Assembly: GCA_047614125.1 (NCBI GenBank)
Contig: JBLHHI010000103.1
Span: 1 to 12,005 of the forward strand
Length of the DNA stretch: 12,005 nt
Direction: 5' to 3'
From: JBLHHI01 sp047614125
GTDB taxonomy: Bacteria > Bacteroidota > Bacteroidia > NS11-12g > UBA9320
Below, in pieces: positions 1 through 6,124 of the stretch (positions are counted from its first letter, which is position 1; each line of letters begins with the position of its first letter). The position numbers and the translations under genes are program-made. The notes beneath the pieces are model-generated. The model was not told the DNA's origin. It was given only the letters and a program-made list of their open reading frames with translations, and ran no database searches.

Positions 1-1
1 C

Positions 2-598
2 GATTTTTGGAGAAGGTGGCACATTTCGTTGTCTACCTGGTTGCGAGATTACTTGTACATATCGCTTGGGGGCAATCGAAAGGGGAAGATCAGAACGTAC
101 ATTAACTTGATGATTACGATGCTCTTAGGTGGACTTTGGCACGGAGCGGCGTTCAAGTTTATTATATGGGGCGGCTTGCACGGCCTCGGTTTGGCGGTGC
201 ACAAGGCATGGATGAAATACGTTCCTTCCATTAGTAAAATTAACACTAAGTGGAGCGTTCTCATTACCGGCCTAATTACCTTTCACTTCGTGGTTTTTTG
301 TTGGGTTTATTTTCGAGCAGCAAACCTTCAAATAGTGGGAGAAATGTTGGGTCAGGTATTTTCGGCGGATCAATGGTATGCCATTGGAGATCGGGTAGTG
401 GGCTACGCTAAAGTGTTTAGCATCATAGCCTTAGGTTTCTTTATCCACTTCTTGCCTACGCGTTGGAAAGATCAATCAAGATTAACTTTTACCAATTGGC
501 ATCACGCCGTACAAGTAGCGGTTGTGGTGGCGGTAATTTTCATCAGCTTTCAGGTTAAATCGGCCGATATAGTTCCGTTTATCTACTTTGATTTTTAA
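2..598 (+). CDS. MBOAT family O-acyltransferase, C-terminal part (5' end outside window)
   Basis: The reading frame is already open at base 2 and starts with the residues DFWRRWHISLSTWLRDYLY, a hallmark of the AlgI/DltB-like branch of membrane-bound O-acyltransferases. A start at TTG 29 would cut this motif in half, so the gene must begin outside the window. The second family motif, GGLWHGAA, lies at bases 122-145; its histidine (codon 140-142) matches the invariant, probably catalytic, histidine of the family. The remaining sequence has several hydrophobic, probably membrane-spanning stretches and ends in a hydrophobic segment near the stop. About 199 residues are visible, compared with roughly 470-500 for full family members. 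The family moves acyl, often acetyl, groups across the membrane onto exopolysaccharide or cell-wall polymers. The acceptor cannot be told from this fragment, and no AlgJ- or GDSL-type partner follows it. Confidence 0.93.
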   Translation, partial: DFWRRWHISLSTWLRDYLYISLGGNRKGKIRTYINLMITMLLGGLWHGAAFKFIIWGGLHGLGLAVHKAWMKYVPSISKINTKWSVLITGLITFHFVVFCWVYFRAANLQIVGEMLGQVFSADQWYAIGDRVVGYAKVFSIIALGFFIHFLPTRWKDQSRLTFTNWHHAVQVAVVVAVIFISFQVKSADIVPFIYFDF

Positions 599-600
599 AG

Positions 601-640
601 AGCACTTCATCAAAAGCGACCAAAAGGTGCTTTTTGTCGC
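601..640 (+). terminator. Possible terminator region with two overlapping hairpins after the MBOAT gene
   Basis: Two alternative stems overlap just after the MBOAT stop codon. One pairs AGCAC (601-605) with GTGCT (627-631), and T's follow it directly to 635. The other pairs GCGAC plus four A's (616-625) with TTTT plus GTCGC (631-640): nine of ten pairs around a GGTGC loop. They share bases, so only one can form at a time. The first has the trailing U tract of an intrinsic terminator but a long loop. The assignment is plausible but weak. Confidence 0.35.
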
Positions 641-713
641 ATAAAAACTACGTGCTCATAGAGTTTATTTCATTCTAATTTTTCAAAGTATTAAATTCCG
701 CCTCGTATAAAAA

Positions 714-1922
714 ATGTACAATATGAAACAGATTATCGTTGCCTGCACACTTGTTCTTGGTCTTTTTAGCGTTCAGCTCTTTGCACAAGACACCTTGAAG
801 AACAAAAAAGATGGAAAGTATTATTTCACGGTTGTGAATGACGTTGAATCCAACAGCGTTCAGAATCAAAATAGAACCGGCACGTGCTGGAGCTTTAGCG
901 CATTATCGTTTATGGAGTCTGAAATTATGCGAGTTGGAAAAGGAAAGCACAAACTTTCGGAGATGTACATTGTACGCAAAGCGTATTACGACAAGGCCGA
1001 AAAGTATGTGCGAATGCATGGTTCTATTGGCTTTGGACAAGGTGGTGCGTTTCACGACATACCTTATGTGATCAAGAAATACGGTATTGTACCTGAAGAA
1101 GCATATCCGGGCTTAAACTACGGTGAAGAAAAGCACAATCACGGTGAGTTGGAAAGCATGTTACAGGGCATGTGCGATGCGGTAATAAAGAATCGTCAAG
1201 GTCATTTAACAACAGCATGGAAAAATGCCATTAATGGTGTTTTGGATGCCTACCTTGGAGCAGAACCCAAGAATTTCACATACAAGGGCGTATCGTATAC
1301 TCCATTAACCTTTTCAGCAAGCTTAGGTATTAACATGGACGATTACATTACCTTGAGTTCTTATACGCACCACTCTTTTCATCAAACCTTTATTTTAGAG
1401 GTAAACGATAATTGGGTAATGGGCGAGGTGTACAATGTTACCTTAGATGAGTTAACGGCAACGGCAACAGGCGCTTTGAGCAAGGGATATTCGATTGCGT
1501 GGGCTGCAGATGTGAGCGAAAAAGGTTTTTCGTTTAACAACGGCCTTGCCATAATACCGGAAGATGAAGCGTCATTGAGCCAGAAAGGCAGCGACAATAA
1601 GCACTTTAACGATGGCGGTGCGGAACGAACGGGAACGCAGTTCGACAGTCCGGGTAAGGAAAAGGTTATAACGCAAGCTATGCGCCAAACGGCCTTCGAC
1701 AATTACACAACAACGGATGACCATGGCATGCACTTAACGGGCATGGTGAAAGATCAAAACGGGGCATCGTATTTCATCGTTAAAAACTCATGGGGCACCA
1801 AAAACGATTGCGATGGCTACATGTATGCATCCATTCCGTATTTTCAATACAAAACGATGGACATCATGATTCATAAAGACGCCCTACCGAAAGACGTAAA
1901 GAAGAAGTTGAATTTGAAATAA
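714..1922 (+). CDS. Secreted papain-fold peptidase, C1B (bleomycin hydrolase / aminopeptidase C) type
   Basis: A 402-residue protein with an N-terminal signal peptide: a positively charged start, a hydrophobic core and probable cleavage after the LFA at residues 22-24. The mature enzyme carries the cysteine-protease residues in order: oxyanion Gln52 six residues before Cys58 in GTCWSFSALSF; His337 in DDHGMHLTG, resembling the HAMVLTG motif of PepC; and Asn358 in VKNSWG. The His/Asn context favours the bleomycin hydrolase branch over classical papain. Cytosolic PepC is about 440-450 residues, so this one is shorter, and its signal peptide indicates export to the periplasm or outside. ATG 723 (MKQII) gives a more typical signal peptide than ATG 714 and may be the true start; no Shine-Dalgarno settles it. 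It probably degrades peptides for nutrition. It stands alone, with 115 bp before and about 575 bp of non-coding DNA after. Confidence 0.88.
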   Translation: MYNMKQIIVACTLVLGLFSVQLFAQDTLKNKKDGKYYFTVVNDVESNSVQNQNRTGTCWSFSALSFMESEIMRVGKGKHKLSEMYIVRKAYYDKAEKYVRMHGSIGFGQGGAFHDIPYVIKKYGIVPEEAYPGLNYGEEKHNHGELESMLQGMCDAVIKNRQGHLTTAWKNAINGVLDAYLGAEPKNFTYKGVSYTPLTFSASLGINMDDYITLSSYTHHSFHQTFILEVNDNWVMGEVYNVTLDELTATATGALSKGYSIAWAADVSEKGFSFNNGLAIIPEDEASLSQKGSDNKHFNDGGAERTGTQFDSPGKEKVITQAMRQTAFDNYTTTDDHGMHLTGMVKDQNGASYFIVKNSWGTKNDCDGYMYASIPYFQYKTMDIMIHKDALPKDVKKKLNLK

Positions 1923-2197
1923 ATGCTGCGTTGTAGTGACTAGCCCCCAGGAATTTAAGAATAAAAGGTATATCTCAGCGTCTATAAACAAGTAAGGGTG
2001 TTGTAAGCTCCCCATTTTTAGTACGATTTAAAAATAGATAATATTCTGCATTCTTTATTATTCGGATGTTGTAATGTGGGTTAAAGTATTAAAATCTAGT
2101 ATTTTGACACTTATCTAAGTTTAGTGCAAGCATACACTGTATCGCTCCGAAATCCAACACTATGCTTAAGCCTTCAGGAGTTAGGATATTGGTTCTA

Positions 2198-2233
2198 TTC
2201 GTACATGAGAACCGCAAAGTGCGCAAAGAACAT
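2198..2233. repeat. CGCAAAG-type dispersed repeat, copy 1
   Basis: The stretch TTCGTACATGAGAACCGC followed by AAAGTGCGCAAAG closely matches 4503-4533, differing at only a few positions. Within the unit, CGCAAAG occurs twice. Simple CGCAAAG-based repeats are, from memory, common between Bacteroidota genes; I could not check this by search. This copy directly precedes a copy of the ~79-bp stem repeat, whereas in the second copy the order is reversed. Confidence 0.6.
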
Positions 2234-2234
2234 A

Positions 2235-2313
2235 AGATTCTTCAGAACGCTCCTTTATACATTCCTGGCCACTTCAACACTTTTTCTTCGGAGCGATTCG
2301 TCTGAATGACGCC
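2235..2313. repeat. ~79-bp stem-forming repeat, copy A
   Basis: First of three same-orientation copies (others at 4395-4473 and 4859-4936). It opens with AGATTCTTCAGAACGCTC and closes with GGAGCGATTC followed by GAATGACGCC. The middle of about 36 bp is not conserved between copies. CGCTCC (2248-2253) pairs perfectly with GGAGCG (2290-2295), and adjoining GAA/TTC extends the stem across a one-base bulge. The conserved ends, variable middle and constant length describe a small dispersed palindromic element. It has no coding capacity. Confidence 0.8.
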
Positions 2314-2497
2314 GTTGTTAGGAGCTAAGTATTACCAAGCACATCCTTGAGTTCTCCTTGGTTTAGCGCTTCACCACCTTATACGCAAAGATGATATGAA
2401 GCAGGCTCGGCATCCAATTTTACATAAGGCACAAGATTAACATCCCTCGTTTGCACTTATAAAATAAAAAATTTGCATATTACCGGCTTACCTGAAA

Positions 2498-4372
2498 GTG
2501 AAACCTATGGAAGACCATAAAGTGCAGAATTACATCAAAGATGTATGTGAAAACATGCCCGTTGGCTGGTTGAATTTAACCACGCATCGATTGGACGTCT
2601 ACGATGAGAAATTGGCGAAATCTCAATTCTTAGAGCAATTTGAGATTCTGTATAACGCCAACAATTCTGAAACATCGGCACTGCAAGAGCTGCCAACAGC
2701 CTTTGATTACATTCGATTGGGTCACCCGCTTTCGTGTATTCTAGAATGGGTACTAGCAAAGGCAAATGGGCTGGATCCAAATAAGGTAATTAGCTTTTCG
2801 TCGAAGACGATGCCCATTCTAGCCATTCTGAGAAAAAATTACTTAGACAAGAAAAACACTCAAATCGTTCATACGGGCACACTTCCAGATTGTTTTGATG
2901 TTGATGTACTGCAAAATATTTATGGCTATATTTTTAGCGTTCAGCATGTAGAGTTGGAGGAAGAGATAAACGAGTTTAACGGTACTACCATTTTCGTTTC
3001 TCAACAGGAAGACCTACGCAAATTCAATCTCGGGCCCAACATCGACTTTTGCATAAACATCCACCAACCCAACGGGTCAGGGGTTGAGCCATTGGGAAGC
3101 GTTGTAGCCATTATGGGTAAACCAAACGAAGGCTATGTTTCAGAAATTCAGCACGTTCGAAGAAGAGAGACCATTGCCATTACCCCAGCCAATGCGCTGA
3201 AGGCATTAAAGTTGCTATCAGACCATTCCGTTCTTGATAACAACAGAAGTGATGTTGTGGCCTATCAAAAGCGCGTCCTAGCTTCCATTGCATCCATTAC
3301 GGGCTCCAATACAAAGGCATTGGTTGCTTCGAGTGGATTGTCGGTTCAATATGCCATTTTGATGGGGCTCATTCACGATGCAGTAGAGAATCACAAGGGA
3401 AAGGCTATTAAAATTGTAGTTCCACCAAATTGTTATGGTGGTACCAATGACCAAGCACGGCGTGTTGCCGCTAGCATGAATAATGTTGAGGTATTGGATA
3501 TGGCGGTGGATGGCGGACAGGATATGGTTCAAAGCATTGATGCGATTCTAGATGAGCTTGCAAAAGAAGATGCCATCCCATACATCATTGCCGAAATTCC
3601 AACCAACCCTAGGGTTGAAGTTCCGGATCTAATCCAATTAAAAGAGGTTTTGAAAAGGGAACGCCGTACCTCAGGTGGCGCAATTGCGATAGACCCCGTT
3701 TTTATTTTAGATCAAACATTCTGCCCAAATGTTCACTTTTTGGGTGAAGGAGAAATCCTTTCAACCATCCGGACAATTTCATTTGCCAGTGGATCGAAAT
3801 TCCCGAGTGGTGGCTTGTGCACCGCCGGCTACTGTATTGGAAATACAAAAACCGATGCTTTGATGAACAAAATTGCCGTTCACCTCAAACTTTGCGACAA
3901 CGAAGCTACCGATCTTCAATATGAAATTCTGGCAAAGCAAATGCCGTCTATGAATCAAAGAATTCAGGATGCTTACACTAATACACGCAAATTCGTAAAC
4001 TTCATTAACCAGGTCTTGCCGTCTGCGAAAATCAATTTTGTTTCAGAAGAATTGGCCGAAAAAGGATTTACGCCCTCCGTGTTTTCATTGGACCTTCCAA
4101 CCAAAGGAAGCACCGATGAAGAAAAGGAATCGTATAAGCGAGCGCTGAATTTGAAATTGATCTACTTAATGATTTCAGAAATACCTAATGAAAGCAAGTA
4201 CTGTGTGAGCTATGGGCAGTTAAAAGGATGTTATTGGACGATACCAGCAACATCTACACAAGGAACCACCAAAGAGGGCGACAAGGATTACATTGCCCGA
4301 GTAGCCTTGTCGGGAAACATGGATCTCGAACTTCATAAAAAGATCTTTCTAAGCTTTGTTGAAGGAATTTGA
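2498..4372 (+). CDS. Cys/Met-metabolism-type PLP-dependent enzyme with a long N-terminal extension
   Basis: A 624-residue protein counted from GTG 2498; ATG 2507 is an equally good or better start, and no Shine-Dalgarno decides. Residues about 240-624 follow the cystathionine gamma-synthase / cystathionine lyase / O-acetylhomoserine sulfhydrylase fold. They contain an SSGLSVQYAIL helix (278-287), a YGGT motif at 313-316, EIPTNP (366-371) matching the family's ExPTNP, Asp399 in AIDPVF to contact the pyridine nitrogen, SGSKFPSGG (431-439) with Lys434 as the likely Schiff-base lysine, and Arg603 in ARVALSG as the probable substrate-carboxylate arginine. Typical members are about 380-430 residues. 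The first ~230 residues are extra, with no signal peptide or membrane segment, and I cannot assign them. A role in transsulfuration or methionine/cysteine metabolism is inferred; the reaction is not. Repeat copies flank the gene on both sides and no pathway neighbour is adjacent. Confidence 0.85.
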   Translation: MKPMEDHKVQNYIKDVCENMPVGWLNLTTHRLDVYDEKLAKSQFLEQFEILYNANNSETSALQELPTAFDYIRLGHPLSCILEWVLAKANGLDPNKVISFSSKTMPILAILRKNYLDKKNTQIVHTGTLPDCFDVDVLQNIYGYIFSVQHVELEEEINEFNGTTIFVSQQEDLRKFNLGPNIDFCINIHQPNGSGVEPLGSVVAIMGKPNEGYVSEIQHVRRRETIAITPANALKALKLLSDHSVLDNNRSDVVAYQKRVLASIASITGSNTKALVASSGLSVQYAILMGLIHDAVENHKGKAIKIVVPPNCYGGTNDQARRVAASMNNVEVLDMAVDGGQDMVQSIDAILDELAKEDAIPYIIAEIPTNPRVEVPDLIQLKEVLKRERRTSGGAIAIDPVFILDQTFCPNVHFLGEGEILSTIRTISFASGSKFPSGGLCTAGYCIGNTKTDALMNKIAVHLKLCDNEATDLQYEILAKQMPSMNQRIQDAYTNTRKFVNFINQVLPSAKINFVSEELAEKGFTPSVFSLDLPTKGSTDEEKESYKRALNLKLIYLMISEIPNESKYCVSYGQLKGCYWTIPATSTQGTTKEGDKDYIARVALSGNMDLELHKKIFLSFVEGI

Positions 4373-4394
4373 GTTTGTAAAACCTAAAATAATG

Positions 4395-4473
4395 AGATTC
4401 TTCAGAACGCTCCTTCAACGTTTCATACTCACTTAAGCACCTCTTCTTCGGAGTGATTCTTCTGGATGACGCC
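4395..4473. repeat. ~79-bp stem-forming repeat, copy B
   Basis: Same length and orientation as copy A; the two share their first 21 bases exactly and 24 of their last 27. The stem CGCTCC/GGAGTG keeps pairing through a G-U wobble where copy A has a G-C pair. It lies 22 bp after the stop of the PLP-enzyme gene, so it would be transcribed in that gene's 3' untranslated region. After it comes GGTGGATTTTT (4477-4487), which recurs after copy C as GGGTGGATTTTT, so the repeat unit may extend about 14 bp further. Confidence 0.8.
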
Positions 4474-4502
4474 ATAGGTGGATTTTTGAGATTTGGGCCC
4501 AA

Positions 4503-4557
4503 TTCGTAAATGAGAATCGCAAAGGGCGCAAAGGTTTTTACAAAGGGCGCAAGGTTA
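4503..4557. repeat. CGCAAAG-type dispersed repeat, copy 2
   Basis: The unit TTCGTAAATGAGAATCGC followed by AAAGGGCGCAAAGG matches copy 1 at 2198-2233. It is followed by a second half-unit, ACAAAGGGCGCAAGG (4540-4554). An AAAGGGCGCAA core therefore occurs twice in tandem about 22 bp apart, a small local duplication. Confidence 0.6.
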
Positions 4558-4607
4558 TCTCCGTTGGTTTAATAACGAACCAAACCATCTTTATGCGCTA
4601 TATTTAT

Positions 4608-4752
4608 AACCACAGATTTACAAAGATTTAGCAATGGGTTCTGTGATAATCTGTGTTTAATTACAGATTTTATTTCCAAACGAGATTGATGTACTTCACA
4701 AACTATCATTGACAAAATCGATTTTTTCTGTGAACATCTGTGTTAAGAAAAA
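4608..4752. repeat. ATCTGTG-type palindromic repeat region
   Basis: CACAGATT (4611-4618) and AATCTGTG (4648-4655) form a perfect 8-bp inverted pair. A further ACAGATTTT follows at 4663-4671 and CTGTGAACATCTGTGTTAAG at 4728-4747. The words ACAGATT and ATCTGTG thus occur repeatedly in both orientations over about 145 bp. From memory, such CACAGATT/ATCTGTG sequences are widespread intergenic repeats in Bacteroidota and other AT-rich genomes; a genome self-comparison would test that. Confidence 0.55.
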
Positions 4753-4838
4753 TGTTCTGCGGAGGTTTCATATTATCCCCAAACACACTTATGAATATCA
4801 CTCAGACTTCTTGGCAAACTTGGTGTATTCTTAGCGTT

Positions 4839-4857
4839 AAAAAAACCCAAAAGGGTT
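4839..4857 (-). terminator. Weak candidate terminator downstream of rlmN
   Basis: Read on the minus strand, AACCC, TTTT and GGGTT form a 5-bp stem with a four-base loop followed by a run of T's (seven including two in the stem). This is the shape of a small intrinsic terminator, about 160 nt beyond the rlmN stop. The stem is short, so the call is tentative. It would stop rlmN transcription before the convergent PLP-enzyme gene. Confidence 0.35.
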
Positions 4858-4858
4858 G

Positions 4859-4936
4859 AGATTCTTCAGAACGCTCTTGTAAGCTTCAGTCCAAACTTGA
4901 TCAGCAAAGCTCGGAGCGATTCTTCAGAATGACGCC
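4859..4936. repeat. ~79-bp stem-forming repeat, copy C
   Basis: The third copy has the same orientation and is 78 bp long. It shares the first 18 bases with copies A and B and ends GGAGCGATTC then TTCAGAATGACGCC. Its internal 35 bp are unrelated to the other two at a glance. The stem here is CGCTCT/GGAGCG, again paired throughout if one U-G wobble is allowed. The motif ATTCTTCAGAA appears at both ends of this copy as a direct repeat (4861-4871 and 4919-4929). Confidence 0.8.
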
Positions 4937-5017
4937 GTGGGTGGATTTTTATGAATAACGTTGTGGGTGAATGTTTCAAAAGACGCTGGAAGTGCAATGT
5001 GACCCAGATGTAAAAGA

Positions 5018-6049
5018 CTAATTTTTATTGGCCAGCTGACCGCAGGCCGCATCGATGTCTTGGCCTCGGCTTCTGCGCACATTCACAATTAAGTGCTTTG
5101 CTTCTAAGTATTTGGCAAATCGATCGGTGCGGTTGCCTGATGAACGCTCATAGGTAGCTGAATCGATTGGGTTGTATTCGATGAGATTGATCTTTCCAAC
5201 AATGTTTTTACAAAAGGCGGCGAGCTCCTCCGCATCTTGTATGTGGTCATTTACATCCTTAATCACACAATATTCTAAGGTTACCCGCGATCCGGTTTTT
5301 TGATAGAAGTAATTCAAGGCCTCCGTTAAATCTTCCAACGTATTGGTATCGTTGATGGGCATAATTGCGGAGCGCTTCTCATTGGTGGCAGCATGGAGCG
5401 ACAAGGCCAAGTTAAAACGGGCGCCATCATCGGCAAGTTTCATAATCATTTTAGCAATACCGGCGGTACTTACCGTAATTCTACTGGGCGACATACCCAT
5501 GGCTAGGGGTGAGGTGATTTTATCGATGGCCAGCATCATTTCTTTATAGTTCAATAAAGGTTCACCTTGACCCATAAATACAATGTTGGTGAGGGGTTTG
5601 TTGTAATGCTTGATGGCCAACTCGTTGATAATGGCCACTTGGTCAACAATTTCATAGAAGAAAAGATTTCGTTCCCGCTTTAAAAAGCCGGTAGCACAAA
5701 AGCTGCAACTCAAGCTGCATCCAACCTGACTGGAAATGCAAGCCGTTACACGCGTTTCGGTGGGTATGAGCACACCTTCTATAATATATCCTTCGGGAAG
5801 TCTAAAACCGATCTTAAGTGTTCCATCCGAACTCTTTTGGATGATGTCGGGAGAAATCGTGTTAAACTCAAAGTGCTCGGCCATGCGAGCTCGGAGTTCT
5901 TTCGACAAATTTGTCATCTCCTCAAACGAACGCGCATTTTTTTCCCACAACCATTCTTCAACTTGATTAATTCGAAACGACTTTTCACCCCAACTGCTTA
6001 AGGTGGTTCGAAGTTCTTCGGAAGAAAGTTTTCGGATGTCGGGTTTCAC
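5018..6049 (-). CDS. rlmN: 23S rRNA (adenine-2503-C2)-methyltransferase RlmN
   Basis: A radical-SAM methyltransferase that adds a methyl group to C2 of A2503 in 23S rRNA (and, in studied bacteria, A37 of some tRNAs). With the start at GTG 6049 it is 343 residues. It contains the cluster motif CSLSCSFC (Cys111, Cys115, Cys118), MGQGEP at 159-164, an SLHA motif near 217-220, Cys104 seven residues before the first cluster cysteine, and Cys336 in DIDAACGQL; the last two correspond to the paired cysteines of the RlmN mechanism (C118 and C355 in E. coli). The frame stays open upstream to a GTG at 6091, but that codon lies inside the terminator hairpin of the previous gene and upstream of a promoter box. 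GTG 6049 gives the usual N-terminus, MKPDIRKLS. It is convergent with the PLP-enzyme gene. Confidence 0.96.
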   Translation of the reverse strand: MKPDIRKLSSEELRTTLSSWGEKSFRINQVEEWLWEKNARSFEEMTNLSKELRARMAEHFEFNTISPDIIQKSSDGTLKIGFRLPEGYIIEGVLIPTETRVTACISSQVGCSLSCSFCATGFLKRERNLFFYEIVDQVAIINELAIKHYNKPLTNIVFMGQGEPLLNYKEMMLAIDKITSPLAMGMSPSRITVSTAGIAKMIMKLADDGARFNLALSLHAATNEKRSAIMPINDTNTLEDLTEALNYFYQKTGSRVTLEYCVIKDVNDHIQDAEELAAFCKNIVGKINLIEYNPIDSATYERSSGNRTDRFAKYLEAKHLIVNVRRSRGQDIDAACGQLANKN

Positions 6050-6062
6050 ACTGGAATTTTGG

Positions 6063-6070
6063 CAAAGATA
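6063..6070 (-). promoter_or_regulatory. rlmN promoter -7 box (TATCTTTG)
   Basis: TATCTTTG on the minus strand is an exact match to the Bacteroidota -7 consensus TAnnTTTG. Transcription would begin around 6055-6058, only several bases before the GTG at 6049, giving a nearly leaderless message. No good -33 TTTG is found at the expected distance, where the preceding gene's terminator stem lies. The box begins five bases past the end of that terminator's T run. Confidence 0.5.
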
Positions 6071-6074
6071 GGGC

Positions 6075-6104
6075 AAAAAAAAAGACCCCACCGAGGTGAG
6101 GTCT
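6075..6104 (-). terminator. Intrinsic terminator of the thioredoxin-like lipoprotein gene
   Basis: On the minus strand AGACCTCAC pairs with GTGGGGTCT (one T-G wobble) around a CTCG loop, followed by nine T's counting the closing base. This is a clear intrinsic terminator, 21 nt past the lipoprotein stop codon. It separates the purM-lipoprotein unit from rlmN and overlaps the GTG at 6091, arguing against that codon as the rlmN start. Its strand polarity is clear, since the plus strand lacks a trailing T run. Confidence 0.88.
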
Positions 6105-6124
6105 CATATTAAAATTTTGAATTC

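Larger units (their letters stand above)
1923..2497. other. Long intergenic region carrying repeat elements
   Basis: I see no supportable gene here. The short frame at 2124-2309 runs straight through the repeat elements annotated below and has no recognisable protein features. The left half (1923-2190) is AT-rich without obvious structure. The right half holds a CGCAAAG-type repeat fragment at 2198-2233, followed immediately by a stem-forming repeat copy at 2235-2313. The last part (2320-2497) must contain the promoter of the PLP-enzyme gene, but I could not find a convincing TAnnTTTG box. Confidence 0.6.
4373..5017. other. Repeat-dense intergenic region between converging genes
   Basis: No gene is supportable here. 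The 645-bp stretch lies between the PLP-enzyme gene (+) and rlmN (-), whose 3' ends face each other. It holds, in order: stem repeat copy B, a CGCAAAG-type unit, an ATCTGTG-type palindromic unit, a short hairpin with a T run on the minus strand, and stem repeat copy C. Most of it is repeat sequence. It may also provide transcription ends for both genes. Confidence 0.7.

Noticed and set aside
676..683. Possible -7 box TAATTTTT before the C1 peptidase gene
   Set aside because: It lacks the final G of the consensus and there is no TTTG at the -33 distance.
2124..2309. A 61-codon plus-strand frame in the first repeat-rich gap
   Set aside because: It spans two repeat elements (2198-2233 and 2235-2313) and has no upstream signal or protein features.
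2450..2475. Possible promoter for the PLP-enzyme gene (TTTG at 2450-2453 and 2472-2475)
   Set aside because: The second element reads AAAATTTG, not TAnnTTTG, and the spacing is only 14 bases instead of about 20.
4395..4936. Considered a CRISPR array because similar units recur
   Set aside because: The units are irregularly spaced (more than 380 bp between copies B and C), the conserved parts are at the ends with a variable middle, and no cas-like gene is present.
2235..4936. Considered a composite transposon flanking the PLP-enzyme gene
   Set aside because: The flanking copies are only ~79 bp with no transposase or integrase anywhere in the window; annotated as dispersed repeats instead.
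5018..6091. rlmN starting at GTG 6091
   Set aside because: That codon is inside a terminator stem, upstream of a consensus -7 box, and adds 14 residues (MGSFFLPYLCQNSS) not typical of the family.
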